This document shows, in pieces, positions 15,272 to 25,929 of a stretch of 64,000 nucleotides of DNA. The stretch covers positions 326,490-390,489 of the forward strand of contig NZ_BMQJ01000005.1 of NCBI RefSeq assembly GCF_014648055.1. The letters run 5' to 3'. A program made the translations under genes and the position numbers. The notes beneath the pieces are model-generated. The model was not told the origin of the DNA and searched no databases. It worked only from the letters and a program-made list of their open reading frames with translations. The DNA is from Streptosporangium pseudovulgare. Lineage in GTDB: Bacteria; Actinomycetota; Actinomycetes; Streptosporangiales; Streptosporangiaceae. The number at the start of each line of letters is the position of its first letter. Positions within the stretch are counted from its first letter, which is position 1.

Positions 15272-16938
15272 CTTTCCAGTTTGGCAGCTCCGTCGTCCTC
15301 CCCGAGCCGGTCCATGACCTCCCTGACCGCCCCCGGGACGCCCGAAAGGACGTCCCACGCCGAGACCGGGCCGTTCCGCCCGGCCAGCCCGTGCAGGTAC
15401 GCCGCGCAGGAGGCCGCGTCGTACGGTCCCAGCCCGGCGGCCAGCAGCGCGCCCGCGACCCCGGCCAGCACGTCGCCGGTGCCCGCGGTGGCCAGCCACG
15501 AGCTGCCGGTGAGGTTGATCCTGACCGGCCGCTCGTCCTCGGCGACCACGGTGGTCGAGCCCTTCAGCAGGGTCGTCACACCCAGCTCGTCCGCGGCCCG
15601 CCGCGCGTACTCCACCCGGCGGGCCTCGATCCGCGACCGCGGCACGTCCAGCAGCCGCGACAGCTCGCCCGCGTGCGGGGTGATCAGCACCGGCGCGGAG
15701 CGGCGCAGCAGCGACCGGTTCTCGGCGACCAGTGTCAGGCCGTCGGCGTCCACCAGCACCGGGACGTCGCTCGCCAGCACCGAGCGGGCGACGGCGAGCG
15801 CCTCCGGGCCGGTGCCCAGGCCGGGCCCGAGCACCCACGCCTGCACCCGCCCCACCTCGCCGATCCCCTCGCCCGGTTCGAGCGGGGTGATGACGACCTC
15901 GGGCCAGCGCGCCCGCACCTGGGCCACCGGCTCGGCGGGGCCCGCGTAGCGGACCATGCCCGCCCCGGCCCGCACCGCCCCGCCCACGGCCAGCACCGCC
16001 GCGCCGGTGTAGCGGTGACTCCCGGCCGCGACGCCCACGACCCCCCGGCGGTACTTGTCGGACTCCACTCCCGGCCGGGGCAGCATCAGCGCCACGTCGG
16101 CGTCGGTGAGCGCCGACGCCCCGGGGTCGGGGAGGTACGGTCCCAGCCCGATGTCCACCAGCTCCACCCGCCCGGCGCGGGCCGCGCCCGGGTCGGCGAG
16201 CAGGCCGATCTTGCGGGCCCCGAACGTGACGGTGACGTCCGCCCGGACCGCCGGCCCGTCGACCCGCCCGGTGCTCGCGTCCACCCCGCTCGGCACGTCC
16301 ACCGCGACCACCGTCGCGGGCCCCTCGGCGGCCAGCCGGGCCAGGGTCGCGTACGGCTCGCGCAGCGCGCCCGTCCCGCCGATCCCCACCAGCCCGTCCA
16401 CCACGAGGTCGGCCCCGTCGAGGAGGCGCCGCACCCCGGCGCCCACCGCCGGGCCCTTCGCCGGATCCCGCACGGAGCCCTTCCCGGGCCCCTGCACGGA
16501 GCCCTTCCCGAGCCCCTGCCCGGAGCCCTTTCCGGACCCCCGCGCGGAGTCCGTCGCGGAGTCCCGCGCGAGGTCCGCCGTCCCGCCGCCCGCCGGGTCC
16601 GCCGGGGTCTCCCCGGCCGCGCCGCCGAGGTCCGTCACCCGGCCCCCGGCCCGCCGCAGGGCCGCGAGCCCGCCCTCGTGGACCCGCGCCCCGGCCAGCA
16701 CGGCGTGCACCCGGGCGCCCCTGGCGGCGAGCCGCGCCCCGGCGTACAGGGCGTCGCCGCCGTTGTCGCCGCCGCCGGCCAGCACCACGACGCGGGAGCC
16801 GTACACCGTCCCGAGGGCTCCGGCGCAGACGACCGCGAGGCCCGCGGCGGCCCGCTCCATGAGCGTCCCCTCGGGCAGCTTCGCCATGAGCGCCGCCTCG
16901 GCGGCCCTTATCTGATCGGAGGTGTACGCGGTCAGCAT
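15268..16938 (-). CDS. nnr: Bifunctional NAD(P)HX epimerase/dehydratase
   Basis: The 556-residue protein repairs hydrated NAD(P)H. The N-terminal epimerase part has AGGGDNGGDALYAGARLAARG, and the C-terminal ADP/ATP-dependent dehydratase part has ITPHAGELSRLL and ATAGTGDVLAGVAG. An unusual low-complexity insert of about 45 residues (GSGKGSGQGLGKGSVQGPGK and flanks) interrupts the epimerase domain. It is encoded by degenerate repeats at roughly 16455-16600, longer than in usual Nnr proteins. ATG at 16938 (MLTAYTSDQIRAAEAAL) is the family-typical start. It is coupled to alr downstream. Confidence 0.92.
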   Translation of the reverse strand: MLTAYTSDQIRAAEAALMAKLPEGTLMERAAAGLAVVCAGALGTVYGSRVVVLAGGGDNGGDALYAGARLAARGARVHAVLAGARVHEGGLAALRRAGGRVTDLGGAAGETPADPAGGGTADLARDSATDSARGSGKGSGQGLGKGSVQGPGKGSVRDPAKGPAVGAGVRRLLDGADLVVDGLVGIGGTGALREPYATLARLAAEGPATVVAVDVPSGVDASTGRVDGPAVRADVTVTFGARKIGLLADPGAARAGRVELVDIGLGPYLPDPGASALTDADVALMLPRPGVESDKYRRGVVGVAAGSHRYTGAAVLAVGGAVRAGAGMVRYAGPAEPVAQVRARWPEVVITPLEPGEGIGEVGRVQAWVLGPGLGTGPEALAVARSVLASDVPVLVDADGLTLVAENRSLLRRSAPVLITPHAGELSRLLDVPRSRIEARRVEYARRAADELGVTTLLKGSTTVVAEDERPVRINLTGSSWLATAGTGDVLAGVAGALLAAGLGPYDAASCAAYLHGLAGRNGPVSAWDVLSGVPGAVREVMDRLGEDDGAAKLER

Positions 16939-17024
16939 GGCTCCGACGCTATCCCGCGGCGATCTCCGGCGCATGCTCCGGCACGGCCCGCCGTACGGCC
17001 GGCCCGCCGCCGCCGTACGGCCCC

Positions 17025-17074
17025 GCGTTCCGCCGCGTCCGTTCCACCGGCGTCGCGTTCCGCCGCGTCCGTTC
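17025..17074 (+). repeat. 20-bp direct repeat, 30-bp period
   Basis: GCGTTCCGCCGCGTCCGTTC occurs at 17025-17044 and again at 17055-17074 in the nnr-acpS gap (16939-17134). The same gap holds three copies of the palindrome GCCGTACGGC. No gene is seen in it. Confidence 0.7.
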
Positions 17075-17134
17075 GGCCCGTACCGCGTTCCCGACCCGCG
17101 TCGCCGCGCCGTACGGCCGACCCTCCGGCCGCGG

Positions 17135-17485
17135 TCAGGCCTCGGCGATCACGTAGGCGATGGCCACGCCCCCGTCGTGGGTCAGCGAGAGATGCCAGCG
17201 CCCCACGCCCAGCTGCTCCGCGACCTCGGCGACCCGGCCGCTGACGTGCAGCTCCGGGCGGCCGTGCGCGCCGCGGCGCACCTCGGCCTCCAGGTGGTCC
17301 AGCCCCGGCGGGGCGCCGAGCGCCTTCGCCACCGCCTCCTTGGCCGCGAACCGCGCGGCCAGGGAGGGCACCGGCAGGTCCCGCTCGGCCTCGGTGAACA
17401 CCCGCTCCCGCAGGGCGGGGGTCCGCGCCAGCGCTTTTTCGAGCCGGGCGATGTCCACGACGTCCACCCCGATGCCCACGATCAC
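17135..17485 (-). CDS. acpS: Holo-[acyl-carrier-protein] synthase
   Basis: This is a 116-residue AcpS-type phosphopantetheinyl transferase. The magnesium-binding motifs GIGVDVVDI at the N-terminus and [12 protein letters not shown] in the middle are intact. It transfers 4'-phosphopantetheine from CoA to acyl carrier proteins. It lies between nnr and glmS, a standard actinobacterial order. Confidence 0.93.
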   Translation of the reverse strand: MIVGIGVDVVDIARLEKALARTPALRERVFTEAERDLPVPSLAARFAAKEAVAKALGAPPGLDHLEAEVRRGAHGRPELHVSGRVAEVAEQLGVGRWHLSLTHDGGVAIAYVIAEA

Positions 17486-17531
17486 CGCCTCAGGCTACCG
17501 CCCGCACCCGTCTCCCGGCCGCCGCGTCACC

Positions 17532-17570
17532 GCCGCCGGACCCCGCCCAGGGCGGGCGGGGTCCGGCGGC
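17532..17570 (-). terminator. glmS terminator hairpin
   Basis: A 16-bp perfect stem (17532-17547 with 17555-17570) lies about 20 nt past the glmS stop and 46 nt before the acpS start on the opposite side. It is GC-rich without a T-tract. The likely role is terminating the glmS transcript. Confidence 0.7.
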
Positions 17571-17589
17571 GTCGTGAAAGGCGCGGCGG

Positions 17590-19434
17590 CTACTCCACGG
17601 TGACCGACTTGGCCAGGTTGCGGGGCTGGTCGACGTCGTGGCCCTTGGCGGTGGCCAGCTCGCAGGCGAAGACCTGCAGCGGCACCGCGGCCACCAGCGG
17701 CTGGAGCAGGGTCTCCACGGCGGGGACGCGGATCAGCGTGTCGGCGTAGGGCTCCACCGCGGTGTCCCCCTCCTCGGCGATGACGATGGTCCTGGCCCCG
17801 CGCGCCCGGATCTCCTGGATGTTGGACACGATCTTGTCGTGGATGACACGCTGACCCGACGGGGAGGGGACCACCACCACGACGGGCAGGCCCCGGTCGA
17901 TCAGCGCGATCGGGCCGTGCTTCAGCTCCCCGGCCGCGAACCCCTCGGCGTGCATGTAGGCCAGCTCCTTGAGCTTCAGCGCCCCTTCGAGGGCGACGGG
18001 GAAGCCCACGTGCCGGCCGAGGAAGAGCACGCACCGCTCGCCGGCCAGCGAGCGGGCCAGCGCGCGGACCGGCTCCATGGTCGCCAGCACCTCCTCCACC
18101 TTGGCGGGCATCCCGGCCAGCCGGTCCAGGATCTGGGTGATCTCGTCGCCGAACTTCACCCCGCGGACCTGGGCGATGTAGAGGGCCACGAGGTAGCAGG
18201 CGACGAGCTGGGTGAGGAACGCCTTGGTGGAGGCGACGGCGATCTCCGGGCCGGCGTGCGTGTAGAGGACGGCGTCGGACTCGCGCGGGATCGTGGAGCC
18301 GTTGACGTTGCAGATGGCCAGTACCCGCGACCGCTGCTCGCGGGCGTGCCGTACGGCCATCAGCGTGTCCATGGTCTCGCCCGACTGGCTGATCACGATG
18401 ACGAGCGTGTCGCGGTTGAGGATGGGGTCGCGGTAGCGGAACTCGCTGGCCAGCTCGACCTCGCACGGGACGCGGGCCCAGTGCTCGATGGCGTACTTGG
18501 CGATGAGGCCGGCGTGGTAGGAGGTTCCGCACGCGACCACGATGATCTTGCTGACGTCCCGCAGCTCCTGGTCCGACAGCCGCATCTCGTCCAGGGTGAG
18601 CAGCCCGTCGGAGCCGATCCTGCCGAGCAGCGTGTCGGCGACCGCCCGCGGCTGCTCGGCGATCTCCTTGAGCATGAAGTGGTCGTAGCCGCCCTTCTCG
18701 GCGGCGGAGGCGTCCCAGCCGACGTGGTAGTCACGCGTCTCGGCCGGGGCCCCGTGGAAGTCGGTGACCGTGATCCCCGGGCCGCGCAGCTCGACCACCT
18801 GGTCCTGGCCCAGCTCGACGGCCTCGCGGGTGTAGGCGATGAACGCGGACACGTCCGAGCCGAGGAAGTTCTCCCCCTCGCCCCGCCCGACGACCAGCGG
18901 CGAGTTGCGGCGGGCGCCCACCACCACGTCGGGCTCGTCGGCGGACACGGCCAGCAGCGTGAACGCCCCCTCCAGCCTCCGGCACACCCGGCGCATCGCC
19001 TCGGCCAGCCCGTCGGCGGCGTGCCGCTCCAGCAGGTGCGCCACCACCTCGGTGTCGGTCTCCGACAGCAGCTTGTGCCCGTCGTCCTCCAGCTCGGCCC
19101 GGAGCTCGGCGAAGTTCTCGATGATGCCGTTGTGGATCACCGCGATCCTGGAGCGGCAGTCGGTGTGCGGGTGGGCGTTGCGATCGGTCGGCGCGCCGTG
19201 GGTCGCCCAGCGGGTGTGCCCGATGCCGACCGTCGCCTCGGGGAGGGGCCGCGACGTCAGCGCCGAGCGCAGGTTGGCCAGCTTTCCGGCCCGCTTCTCC
19301 ACGGCCAGTTCCCCGCCGGGGCCGACCAGCGCGACACCGGAGGAGTCATAGCCCCGGTACTCCAGCCGGCCCAGCCCCTCGACGGCGACCTCGACCGCCG
19401 GTCGGTGACCGACATATCCCACTATTCCGCACAT
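17590..19434 (-). CDS. glmS: Glutamine-fructose-6-phosphate aminotransferase
   Basis: The 614-residue enzyme starts [16 protein letters not shown], with the catalytic Cys2 exposed after Met removal. It has the glutaminase HTRWATHG motif, two SIS sugar-binding domains ([10 protein letters not shown] near 350) and the family C-terminus NLAKSVTVE. It makes glucosamine-6-phosphate, the first step to UDP-GlcNAc. glmM, the next enzyme in the pathway, is 9 kb away. An N-terminally longer frame exists but would bury the required Cys. Confidence 0.96.
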   Translation of the reverse strand: MCGIVGYVGHRPAVEVAVEGLGRLEYRGYDSSGVALVGPGGELAVEKRAGKLANLRSALTSRPLPEATVGIGHTRWATHGAPTDRNAHPHTDCRSRIAVIHNGIIENFAELRAELEDDGHKLLSETDTEVVAHLLERHAADGLAEAMRRVCRRLEGAFTLLAVSADEPDVVVGARRNSPLVVGRGEGENFLGSDVSAFIAYTREAVELGQDQVVELRGPGITVTDFHGAPAETRDYHVGWDASAAEKGGYDHFMLKEIAEQPRAVADTLLGRIGSDGLLTLDEMRLSDQELRDVSKIIVVACGTSYHAGLIAKYAIEHWARVPCEVELASEFRYRDPILNRDTLVIVISQSGETMDTLMAVRHAREQRSRVLAICNVNGSTIPRESDAVLYTHAGPEIAVASTKAFLTQLVACYLVALYIAQVRGVKFGDEITQILDRLAGMPAKVEEVLATMEPVRALARSLAGERCVLFLGRHVGFPVALEGALKLKELAYMHAEGFAAGELKHGPIALIDRGLPVVVVVPSPSGQRVIHDKIVSNIQEIRARGARTIVIAEEGDTAVEPYADTLIRVPAVETLLQPLVAAVPLQVFACELATAKGHDVDQPRNLAKSVTVE

Positions 19435-19599
19435 GTCCAACCTCCCTCTTCCTGTGAGATCGACCGACGAGCCTATGGAGAACCCCCGAGGGAAACCAAG
19501 AATCCTGCCCGCCATCGGGCAGAACCTTGCCCTGAGCGGAGCCGCGCATGCCCGGACCCGCGCGGAGCGGCATCCGGCCGATCAGTACGCTTGCTGGCT

Positions 19600-20532
19600 A
19601 TGACCAACGGGTGGGAGGCGACTCCGTACGTGGAGCTGAGCCGCGAGCAGTGGAGCGGACTCCGCAGGAACACGCCGCTGACGCTTACCGAGGACGAGCT
19701 GAAGGGGCTGCGCGGCGTCGACGACCCGATCGACCTGGCCGAGGTCACCGACATCTACCTGCCGCTCACCCGGCTGCTCAACCTGCACTTCACCGGGGGC
19801 AGGCAGCGCGGCGCGGCGGTCAGCACCTTCCTCGGGACGGGCGCCGGGCCCGCGCCGTACATCCTGGGCATCGCCGGCAGCGTCGCCGTCGGCAAGTCCA
19901 CCACCGCCCGGCTGCTGCACACCCTGCTGGCCCGCTGGCCCGAGCACCCACGGGTGGACCTGATCACCACCGACAGCTTCCTGTACCCGAACGCGGTCCT
20001 CACCGCCCGGGACATCATGCACCGCAAGGGCTTCCCGGAGAGCTACGACCGGCGGGCCCTGGTCAGGTTCGTCGCCGACGTCAAGGCCGGCCGGCCCGAG
20101 GTGACCGCCCCGGTCTACAGCCACCTGGAGTACGACATCGTCCCCGGCGCGACGCAGACCGTCCGCCGGCCCGACATCCTCATCGTCGAGGGGCTCAACG
20201 TGCTGCAGCCCGCCCCGCCCGCCGCCCTCGCGGTCAACGACTACTTCGACTTCTCCATCTACGTGGACGCGAAAGTCGAGCACGTCCGGGACTGGTACCT
20301 CGACCGCTTCCACAAACTGCGCCGTACCGCCTTCGAGGATCCGCGTTCCTACTTCCGGCACCTGGCCGAGTTGTCGGATCATGAGGCGACCGAGTTCGCC
20401 AGGAACGTCTGGCGCGACATCAACGAGCGCAACCTCGTCGAGAACATCGCCCCCACCCGGGGGCGGGCCGACCTGGTGCTGCACAAGGGCGCCGACCACT
20501 CCGTCCGCCGGGTGGGACTGCGCCGCATCTGA
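19600..20532 (+). CDS. coaA: Type I pantothenate kinase
   Basis: The 310-residue protein has P-loop [12 protein letters not shown], substrate region TTDSFLYPN and [16 protein letters not shown] segments, as in bacterial CoaA. It phosphorylates pantothenate, the committing step of CoA synthesis. There is no clear Shine-Dalgarno before the ATG. A TACGCT hexamer ends 8 nt upstream, so translation may be leaderless. The frame remains open far upstream only because it is antisense to glmS. Confidence 0.94.
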   Translation: MTNGWEATPYVELSREQWSGLRRNTPLTLTEDELKGLRGVDDPIDLAEVTDIYLPLTRLLNLHFTGGRQRGAAVSTFLGTGAGPAPYILGIAGSVAVGKSTTARLLHTLLARWPEHPRVDLITTDSFLYPNAVLTARDIMHRKGFPESYDRRALVRFVADVKAGRPEVTAPVYSHLEYDIVPGATQTVRRPDILIVEGLNVLQPAPPAALAVNDYFDFSIYVDAKVEHVRDWYLDRFHKLRRTAFEDPRSYFRHLAELSDHEATEFARNVWRDINERNLVENIAPTRGRADLVLHKGADHSVRRVGLRRI

Positions 20533-20549
20533 CGGGTAGGGGGAGTCGT

Positions 20550-21548
20550 GTGCTGCATCTCCGCGTGATCAGCCCGTCCGAGCGGACGGACGAGGTCCTC
20601 GGCCTGCTCGACGGCGCCGTCGGCGTGGCCAACGTCGTCGTGCTGCACGGCGCGGCCCGCTCCCCGAAGGGCGACCTCGTGGAGTTCGACATCGCCCGCG
20701 AGGCCGCCAGCGAGATGATCGACTGCCTGCGCGACCTCGACCTGGACACCCTCGGGTCCATCGCGGGCGAACGGGTCGACCTGTCGGTCTCCGAGGTGGC
20801 CGCCCGCGCGGAGGAGGAGGCGCCCGGCCACGGCGACGACGCGGTGATCTGGGACGAGCTCGCCCAGCGGGTCGAGGACGACACCGAGCTGAGCTGGGCC
20901 TTCCTGGCGTTCCTGGTGATCGCCACGCAGATCGCGGCGGTCGGCGTGATCGTGAACTCGCCGATCCTGATCGTCGGCGCGATGGTGCTCGGCCCGGAGT
21001 TCGGCGCCGTCGCGGCCGTCTGCTTCGGCCTGCTCAGGGGCGACCGGCACCTGATCGTCCGCGCCCTGCGCACGCTCCTCACCGGGTTCACGGTCGCCAT
21101 AGCGGTCACGCTCGCCTGCGCGCTGACCTTCCGCGCGCTGGGCTGGATCGACCCCGGCACGCTGCGCGGGCACGAGGAGATCGAGTTCATCGTCAAGCCC
21201 GACCGCTGGTCGTTCGTCGTGGCCCTGCTGGCCGGGGCGGCCGGGGTGCTGTCGGTCACCGCGGGCAAGTCCTCGGCCCTGGTGGGCGTCTTCATCTCGG
21301 TCACCACCGTGCCCGCCGCCGGATACCTCGCCGTCGCCGTCGCCCTCGGCCGCTGGGCCGACGTGGCGGGCTCGGTCACCCAGCTCGCGGTGAACATCGC
21401 CGGCATGGTCATCTCCGGTACGGTCACCCTGCTCGTCCAGCGGGCCTACTGGGAGCGGTTCGGCGTACGGTTCCCCGCGCGCGGACCGCGCGGACCGCGC
21501 GGCCTGGAGCGCGGCGGGGGGCCGGGGCTCCGGCGGGGCGACCGGTAG
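20550..21548 (+). CDS. DUF389 family membrane protein
   Basis: This 332-residue protein has an N-terminal soluble domain (LHLRVISPSERTDEVLGLLD) and about six membrane helices. It contains the DUF389 hallmark NSPILIVGAMVLGPEFGAV. Function is unknown in this family. It starts 17 nt after coaA, probably in one transcript. The GTG at 20550 follows GGGGGAG. The C-terminus is Arg/Gly-rich. Confidence 0.85.
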   Translation: MLHLRVISPSERTDEVLGLLDGAVGVANVVVLHGAARSPKGDLVEFDIAREAASEMIDCLRDLDLDTLGSIAGERVDLSVSEVAARAEEEAPGHGDDAVIWDELAQRVEDDTELSWAFLAFLVIATQIAAVGVIVNSPILIVGAMVLGPEFGAVAAVCFGLLRGDRHLIVRALRTLLTGFTVAIAVTLACALTFRALGWIDPGTLRGHEEIEFIVKPDRWSFVVALLAGAAGVLSVTAGKSSALVGVFISVTTVPAAGYLAVAVALGRWADVAGSVTQLAVNIAGMVISGTVTLLVQRAYWERFGVRFPARGPRGPRGLERGGGPGLRRGDR

Positions 21549-21730
21549 GGGCGGGCGCGGCCGCCGGGCGGAAGCCGTACGGCGGGATCCTCAACCGGGC
21601 GGAAGGCGTGCGGGCGGGTGCGCCGCGCCGGGCGGGAGCCGGAACCGGAAGACGTGCGGGCGTGCCGGACCGGCCTTTCGGCCGAGGCGGATTCGTCCCC
21701 ACGGCGGAGGCTCCCGGCGCGGCCGGTGGA

Positions 21731-21736
21731 TAGTGT
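21731..21736 (+). promoter_or_regulatory. -10 element for leaderless transcript
   Basis: TAGTGT ends 6 nt before the ATG at 21743, and no ribosome site is present. This spacing would start the RNA at or near the A of ATG. No clear -35 is seen. Confidence 0.5.
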
Positions 21737-21742
21737 CCTGGT

Positions 21743-22648
21743 ATGACTATCCTCGCCACCGAGGGACTCACCAGACGATTTCCCCGGGTGACGGCGCTCG
21801 ACGGGCTCACCGTCGACGTCGGCCCCGGCGTCACCGGCCTGGTCGGCGCGAACGGCGCGGGCAAATCGACGCTGATCAAGATCCTGCTGGGCCTGCTCGC
21901 GCCCTCGGCCGGCCGGGCCGAGGTGCTGGGCATGGACGTGACGACCCGGGGCGCCGAGATCCGCGGCGCCGTCGGGTACATGCCCGAGCACGACTGCCTG
22001 CCCCCCGACCTGTCGGCCACGGAGTTCACCGTCCACATGGGCCAGATGGCCGGCCTGCCGCGCACCGCGGCCCGCGAGCGCGCCGCCGACGTGCTGCGCC
22101 ACGTCGGCCTGTACGAGGAGCGCTACCGCGCCATGGGCGGCTACTCCACCGGCATGAAGCAGCGGGTCAAGCTCGCCCAGGCCCTGGCGCACGACCCCCG
22201 GCTGGTCTTCCTGGACGAGCCCACCAACGGGCTCGACCCCCAGGGCCGCGACGAGATGCTGGCGCTGATCCGCAGGATCGGCACCGAGTTCGGCATCAGC
22301 GTTCTCGTCACCTCCCACCTGCTGGGCGAGCTGGAGCGGATCTGCGACCACGTCATCGTGATCGACGGCGGCAGACTGCTGCGCTCCTCCCCCATCTCCG
22401 ACTTCACGCAGACCACCCGGACCGTCATGGTGGAGGTGGAGGAGGGCCGCGACGCCCTGGCCGCCCGGCTCACCGAGCTGGGCGAGACCGTCACCCCGCA
22501 CGGCCGGACGCTCCTGGTGGACGTCCGCGCGCCGGAGACCTTCGACACGCTCCGCGACGCCGTCTGCGACCTCGACCTCCACCTCGTCCGCATGGAGCAG
22601 GGCCGCCAGCGCATCGAGGACGTCTTCCGGGAGCCCGCCGATGCCTGA
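21743..22648 (+). CDS. ABC transporter ATP-binding protein
   Basis: The 301-residue ATPase has Walker A GANGAGKSTL, a signature-like segment YSTGMKQRVKLAQAL, Walker B LVFLDEPTNGLDP and switch VTSHLL. It belongs to the ABC-2 exporter class with an unknown substrate. It forms a module with the overlapping permease gene that follows. The start appears leaderless. Confidence 0.9.
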   Translation: MTILATEGLTRRFPRVTALDGLTVDVGPGVTGLVGANGAGKSTLIKILLGLLAPSAGRAEVLGMDVTTRGAEIRGAVGYMPEHDCLPPDLSATEFTVHMGQMAGLPRTAARERAADVLRHVGLYEERYRAMGGYSTGMKQRVKLAQALAHDPRLVFLDEPTNGLDPQGRDEMLALIRRIGTEFGISVLVTSHLLGELERICDHVIVIDGGRLLRSSPISDFTQTTRTVMVEVEEGRDALAARLTELGETVTPHGRTLLVDVRAPETFDTLRDAVCDLDLHLVRMEQGRQRIEDVFREPADA

Positions 22649-23695
22649 CCTGCCCGGACCGCCGGACGACCGGAACCGGCCCGGCCCGCCCGACCAGCCG
22701 GACGACCGGAACGGCCGCGACACGCCCAGCCACCCGGCCGGGCCCCCGGCGGGCCCCGGCCGCACCCGTGAGAGGACCGCCGTGCCCGAGACGCCCCCCG
22801 CGCCCTCCGGCGCGCCTTCCGCGGCCCCCGCCGGGGTCATCCACGACATCGGCTACCGCCACTACGAAGGGGTACGGCTCGGCCGCGCCCACGCCGTCGC
22901 GGCGCTGACCCTGCACACCCTGCGCGGGGTGTTCGGGCTGGGCCGCCCGGCCCGCTCGAAGATCATCCCGTTCGCGCTCGCGACGGTCATGATGTTCCCC
23001 ACGATCGTCTCCATCGGGGTCATGGCGCTGGTCAAACGCGAGGGGATCATCAGCTACACCGGCTACGCGACCATCATGCAGGTCGTGATCGCCGTCTTCC
23101 TCGCCGCGCAGTCGCCGTACACCGTCGCGCCCGACCTGCGCTTCCGGGTGCTGCCGCTCTACCTGTCGCGGCCGGTGCGGCTCCTGGACTACATCGGCGC
23201 CAAGGTCGCGGCGATGACCGCGGCGATGTTCCTGATCCTGGCCGTCCCGCTCACCGTGCTGTTCGTCGGCGAACTGGTCATCGATCCGCCCGGCCCGAAC
23301 CACACCGCCGACTACCTCACCGCCCTCGCCGGGGCCGTCGTCCTCGCGGTGGCGCTGTCCTGCCTGGGCGTGGCGATCGCCTCCTTCACTCCCCGGCGCG
23401 GCCTGGGCGTCGCCGCGGTCATCGCGTTCTACCTGCTCACCTCCGCGGTCTCGGGCGCGCTCGCGGCGATGCTGGAGTCGGCGAACGACTACACCGCCGC
23501 CGCGTGGGCGTGGATGATCAATCCGTTCTTCCTCGTGGACGCCGCGGTCCAGGTGGGCCTCCTCGGCGCGAAGGCCTCGGGCCCCACCACCTACCCGGCG
23601 GGCGCCGGCGTCGCCGTGACGATCCTGGCCGTGGTAGCGCTGATCGCCCTGTCCGTGACCGCCCTGATCCTGCGTTACCGGAAGGCGGCCTCGCA

Positions 23696-23699
<4 letters not shown>
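22641..23699 (+). CDS. ABC-2 type transporter permease
   Basis: This 352-residue protein has a long Pro-rich, probably disordered, cytosolic N-terminus and then about six membrane helices (from VIHDIGYRHYEGVRLG onward). It overlaps the ATPase stop by 8 nt and the next ATPase start by 4 nt. ATG at 22641 has CGGGAG in front. GTG at 22782, with GAGAGG 6 nt upstream, would remove the Pro-rich head and is a credible alternative. Confidence 0.85.
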
Positions 23700-24613
<914 letters not shown>

Positions 24614-24760
24614 CTACTCCCCGCCCGGAAGGACGGGGATTCCGGCCCTCGCGGGCTGGAGTTCCTGTTTCACCGGCGACCGCACCCGGGAGGACCCGGA
24701 GTGTCTGACGTCACCTCCACAGGCCGACACGGCAAGACCTGCCGCCAGAATGTTCTTCGC
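24614..24760 (-). ncRNA. Predicted omega/reRNA region of the tnpB element
   Basis: In IS200/IS605-type elements the guide RNA scaffold comes from the 3' end of tnpB and the right end of the element. Here that region on the minus strand ends in a hairpin (arms 24619-24623 and 24634-24638). The guide would be the adjacent flank, which on the minus strand begins TCAACAGCTGCTCCTGTCGA. The 5' boundary is approximate. Confidence 0.4.
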
Positions 24761-25825
24761 GGCGTTGACGTCCCGGTCGTGCCGGGTGCCGCAGGACGGG
24801 CACTGCCACGTCCGGGTGGAGAGGGAGAGCCGGGCGAGCAGGTGCCCGCACGCGCTACAGGTCTTCGAGCTGGGATACCAGCGGTCGATCACCATCAGGT
24901 GGCGACCGTATTTGGCGGCCTTGTACTCCAGCATGCGGCGGAAGGCGCCCCATCCGCAGTCGGAGATCGCCTTGGCCAGACTCCGGTTGCGGACCATGTT
25001 CGCCACCGCGAGGTCTTCGATCACGATCACGTCGTGGTCGCGGACCAGCCGCGCCGAGGTGCGGTGCAGGAAGTCGGCGCGGGAGGCACGGACCTTGCGG
25101 TGCGCGCGGGCGACCTTCGCCTTGGCCTTGGCCCGGTTGGCGCTGCCGTGCTGCTTGCGGGCCATGCGCCGCTGGTAACGGGCCAGGTTGCGTTCCCGTT
25201 TCGCCAGGTGGCGCGGGTTGGCGATCTTCTCACCGTCGGAGGTGACGGCGAAATCCTTCACCCCGACGTCCACACCCACCACCCGGCCGGTCGCCGGGAC
25301 CTGCTCCGGGTCGTCGACGTCCACGGTGAAGGAGGCGTACCAGCGCCCGCACGGGTCGCGGGAGACGGTGACCGTGGCCGGGTCGATCGTGGCCGGGTCG
25401 ATGTCCGGCCAGGACCACACGAACGCCGGCGGAGCGTCCATCTTCGCCAGGAACAGGCGCCCGTCGCGGTAGCGGAAGGCCGAGCGGGTGTACTCGGCGC
25501 TCTGACGTCCGGTGCGGGACTTGTAGCGCGGGTACCTGGCGCGTCCGGCGAAGAAGTTGGTGAAGGCGACCTGCTGGTGGCGGATGGCCTGCTGCAGCGG
25601 GACCGACGACACCTCGTTCAGCCACGCCAGCTCATCGGTCGCCTTCATCGCCGTGAGGCGGGCGTTGGCCTGGGCGAAGCTCGTCGTGACCCCTTCGCCG
25701 TGGTAGCGGGCGTGCCGCCAGGCCAAGATGCGGTTCCACACCACGCGCAGGCAGCCGAACGTGCGGCTCAGCGTGGCCGCCTGTTCGGGGGTGGGGTAAA
25801 CCCGCACCTTGTACGCCGTACGCAC
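24614..25825 (-). CDS. tnpB: TnpB RNA-guided nuclease (IS200/IS605-type)
   Basis: This 403-residue TnpB has an N-terminal helix-turn-helix region (YKVRVYPTPEQAATLSRTFG) and RuvC catalytic residues D186 (GVDVGVK), E270 (VIEDLA) and D352 (DRDVNAAKN). The zinc ribbon C323/C326/C342/C345 is intact, so it looks active. TnpB cuts DNA at sites chosen by its RNA, favouring retention of the element. No tnpA (HUH or serine transposase) is nearby, so this is a lone-tnpB element. GTG at 25825 is the start, without a clear ribosome site. Its stop abuts the stop of the convergent ABC ATPase gene. Confidence 0.92.
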   Translation of the reverse strand: MRTAYKVRVYPTPEQAATLSRTFGCLRVVWNRILAWRHARYHGEGVTTSFAQANARLTAMKATDELAWLNEVSSVPLQQAIRHQQVAFTNFFAGRARYPRYKSRTGRQSAEYTRSAFRYRDGRLFLAKMDAPPAFVWSWPDIDPATIDPATVTVSRDPCGRWYASFTVDVDDPEQVPATGRVVGVDVGVKDFAVTSDGEKIANPRHLAKRERNLARYQRRMARKQHGSANRAKAKAKVARAHRKVRASRADFLHRTSARLVRDHDVIVIEDLAVANMVRNRSLAKAISDCGWGAFRRMLEYKAAKYGRHLMVIDRWYPSSKTCSACGHLLARLSLSTRTWQCPSCGTRHDRDVNAAKNILAAGLAVSACGGDVRHSGSSRVRSPVKQELQPARAGIPVLPGGE

Positions 25826-25929
25826 GTTCGAATCTTATTAGAAGTCGCTGTATCCGGTAGGTCATTTGGCACGGTGCCGCGCTTCCTCCCGGCCCTGAAG
25901 GACCGGGTTTCCACGCTCAAGGAGTTTTG

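Larger units (their letters stand above)
24614..25919 (-). mobile_element. Lone-tnpB insertion element between ABC transporter genes
   Basis: The element starts at the base after the ATPase TGA (24613) and ends just before AAGGAGTTTTG, the ribosome site of the permease ATG at 25930. Both ends carry related hairpins with GAAGGAC-GGG cores (24619-24638 and 25888-25907). Removing it leaves TGTTGA directly followed by AAGGAG, a normal operon junction. There are no target duplications, as expected for IS200/IS605-type insertion. Edges are uncertain by a few bases. Confidence 0.75.

Noticed and set aside
16455..16620. CRISPR-like repeats in nnr
   Set aside because: Repeats are short, degenerate, in frame and coding, with no spacers of constant length.
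17638..19599. N-terminal extension of the coaA frame over glmS
   Set aside because: The open frame upstream of 19600 is antisense to glmS; CoaA length and motifs fit the ATG at 19600.
24614..25919. Cas12-type nuclease or CRISPR locus
   Set aside because: Size and motifs fit TnpB, and no repeat-spacer array is present.
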